Source: Actinomycetota bacterium
GTDB taxonomy: Bacteria; Actinomycetota; Thermoleophilia; Gaiellales; Gaiellaceae
DNA: 5,858 nt
Assembly (NCBI GenBank): GCA_013698195.1
Contig: JACCVK010000090.1
Coordinates: forward strand, 1-5,858
Reading direction: 5' to 3'
Shown here in pieces: positions 4,764 through 5,858 of this stretch; position 1 is the stretch's first letter; each line of letters begins with the position of its first letter. The notes under the pieces were generated by a model. It searched no databases. It had not been told where the DNA came from and saw only the letters and a list, made by a program, of their open reading frames with translations. The translations under genes and the position numbers were made by a program.

Positions 4764-4783
4764 GAACAGCAGAGGACGACCGG
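4752..4783. terminator. Hairpin terminator between the MerR and cupin genes
   Basis: CCGGTGTCCT (4752-4761) pairs with AGGAC and ACCGG (4773-4777 and 4779-4783): ten base pairs with one bulged G and an 11-base loop. The left arm contains the last codons and the first base of the MerR stop. No U tract follows. Placed at a convergent junction, it could stop transcription from both sides. Confidence 0.5.
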
Positions 4784-4805
4784 CAGCCCGATGTGCGGTG
4801 GCGCG

Positions 4806-5165
4806 CTAGTGGTCCGCGTGCAGCGAGTCGCCTTGCTCGCCGAGCACGAGGAAGCGGTCGGAATCCGGCACGTGATCCTTGAGTACCGGCGCGAGCGCCT
4901 CGATGAACGTCATACCGTTCTCGGAGTGCAGCTCGTGCTCGACGCCGCGGTTCACGACGACGACGTCGCCGGCGCCGAGCTTCTTCTGCTCGTCGCCCAC
5001 GGTCATCGTCACATCGCCCTCGATAATCCACATGACCTGCTCCGCGGTGGGATGCGCGTGCCGGGCGACGGTCGTTCCGGGCGCATAAACGACGTGGCAG
5101 AGCATCACCTGCTCGCCGCCGATCGCGCGGAGCCCCACGCCCGGAAACAACGCGTGGGGCTCCAC
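4806..5165 (-). CDS. Single-domain cupin protein
   Basis: A 119-residue cupin, a small metal-binding beta-barrel. Motif 1 is ARHAHPTAEQVMWIIEGD (34-51), giving His36, His38 and Glu42; motif 2 is GAGDVVVVNRGVEHELH (64-80), giving His77. All four usual metal ligands are present, so a metal-dependent activity (dioxygenase, isomerase or similar) or a small-molecule sensor role is possible; single-domain cupins are too diverse to assign a reaction. It starts 26 bp after the stop of the molybdenum hydroxylase gene, so co-transcription is likely. The GTG at 5165 has only a weak ribosome binding site. The open frame continues upstream with residues that look cupin-like (PFRTWNG), and a CTG at 5195 overlapping the upstream stop (CTGA), seven bases after GAGG, would give a 129-residue protein. 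The start is therefore uncertain. Confidence 0.85.
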   Translation of the reverse strand: MEPHALFPGVGLRAIGGEQVMLCHVVYAPGTTVARHAHPTAEQVMWIIEGDVTMTVGDEQKKLGAGDVVVVNRGVEHELHSENGMTFIEALAPVLKDHVPDSDRFLVLGEQGDSLHADH

Positions 5166-5191
5166 ACCGTTCCACGTCCGAAAGGGGGAGC

Positions 5192-5858
5192 TCAGGTAGG
5201 CACCTCGAAGCGCATCCCGCCGCCCGAGACCGCGTTCACCGAGAGCTCCTCGTCGAAGATGACCGTCTTCCCCGATCGCCGAGGCTCGGCTTTTGCCTCC
5301 AAAGCCCTGAGCACCCGCTCGGGCGTGATCGGAAGCTCAGTGATCCAGACGCCGATCGCGTCGTAGACCGCGGCGGCGATCGCCGGCGGCTGGGGGTTGT
5401 TCGCCATCTCGCCGATCCCCTTGGCGCCGTACGGGCCGCCGGCGGAGGGGTTCTCGATGATCAGCGTGTCCACCTGCGGGAGGTCCTCCATGCCCGGCGC
5501 GAGGTAGGAGCCGAACTGGCCACCGCGGTTCTCGACGCTCGGGTAGTACGGATAGCAGTTCTCGAGCACGCCGAGTCCCAGGCCCTGCATCGCTCCGCCC
5601 TCGATCTGCCCCTCGACGAGCGTCGGGTTGATCGCCGTGCCGACGTCGAAGCACTGGACGAGCCGCGTGACACGCACGTCCCCGGTCTCGTCGTCGACCT
5701 CGACCTCGGCGGCGCAGGCCGCGTACGAGATAGCGGCATGAGGCGGCAGATCGACCTGTCCGGTCTCCGGATCGACGATCGGCGCGTACGGGTTCAGGTG
5801 CGCGCCGGTTCCGGTGATGAGCTCGCCGTGCGTCCAGGTCGCAGCGACCGCGACGTCG
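5192..5858 (-). CDS. Molybdenum hydroxylase large subunit (xanthine dehydrogenase family), C-terminal part
   Basis: The frame runs in from the window edge without a start, giving 221 residues of the C-terminus of a molybdopterin-cofactor-binding subunit of the xanthine dehydrogenase/aldehyde oxidase/CO dehydrogenase family. Visible landmarks: YAACAAEVEVDDETGDVRVT (45-64 of the visible part), DVGTAINPTLVEGQIEGGAMQGLG (71-94), and GPYGAKGIGE (141-150), whose Glu150 is the expected catalytic glutamate beside the molybdenum. It ends with YDAIGVWITELPITPERVLRAL (165-186), the normal end of the fold, followed by an extra tail of 35 residues ending RFEVPT. These enzymes hydroxylate aldehydes or N-heterocycles with FeS and FAD partners, which would lie outside the window. 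The GTG at 5677 is internal, since homologous sequence continues upstream of it. The cupin follows within 26 bp. The substrate class cannot be told from this part. Confidence 0.93.
   Translation of the reverse strand, partial: DVAVAATWTHGELITGTGAHLNPYAPIVDPETGQVDLPPHAAISYAACAAEVEVDDETGDVRVTRLVQCFDVGTAINPTLVEGQIEGGAMQGLGLGVLENCYPYYPSVENRGGQFGSYLAPGMEDLPQVDTLIIENPSAGGPYGAKGIGEMANNPQPPAIAAAVYDAIGVWITELPITPERVLRALEAKAEPRRSGKTVIFDEELSVNAVSGGGMRFEVPT

Noticed and set aside
4588..5175. A 195-codon minus-strand open frame overlapping the cupin
   Set aside because: It is the wrong frame of the cupin and part of the MerR antisense; its low-complexity Arg-rich sequence is typical of a GC-rich shadow.
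4791..5366. A 191-codon plus-strand open frame
   Set aside because: It is antisense to the cupin and the molybdenum hydroxylase; the translated sequence is a shadow rich in Arg, Val and His with no domain.

Overview
This is a GC-rich bacterial window with strong G/C preference at third codon positions. The protein families point to the Actinomycetota, perhaps a soil Thermoleophilia-type lineage. They include an alpha/beta-hydrolase fused to a LuxR helix-turn-helix, a small 'SKRQQTMAKM' charged protein, a short CxCx4C protein and a MerR regulator with a GyrI-like domain. Several genes lack a Shine-Dalgarno sequence and instead carry a TANNNT -10 box just before the ATG, as in leaderless actinobacterial transcripts. 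The assignment is inference; there is no rRNA or marker gene here.

Layout. 27-545 (-) is a GNAT acetyltransferase. It diverges from 638-1657 (+), the hydrolase-LuxR fusion, which is followed 36 bp later by 1694-2503 (+), a PEP mutase/isocitrate lyase superfamily enzyme. Next comes a 163-bp gap holding a long inverted repeat, then 2667-2861 (+), a 64-residue basic/acidic protein with internal DNA repeats. Converging on it is 2893-3207 (-), a small Cys-rich protein. A 199-bp spacer with tandem terminator-like hairpins separates it from 3407-3787 (-), a VOC (glyoxalase/bleomycin-resistance fold) protein. That gene diverges from 3912-4763 (+), the MerR regulator, across a 124-bp region dense with promoters and dyads. 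The last two genes are on the minus strand and look like one operon: the C-terminal part of a molybdenum hydroxylase large subunit (5192-5858, cut by the window edge) followed by a cupin (4806-5165).

How the genes may work together. Two linkages are reasonably supported. First, MerR and VOC share a divergent control region, and the MerR promoter has the long 19-bp spacer typical of MerR-controlled promoters, so autoregulation is likely and joint control plausible. Second, the molybdenum hydroxylase and cupin are nearly contiguous and probably co-transcribed. The hydrolase-LuxR protein and the PEP-mutase-like enzyme are adjacent on one strand, but the second has its own promoter, so a functional link is only a suggestion. 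I found no CRISPR array, tRNA, rRNA, transposase, phage or defence gene. No clearly new multi-gene system is visible; the most interesting material is in regulatory architecture and small proteins.
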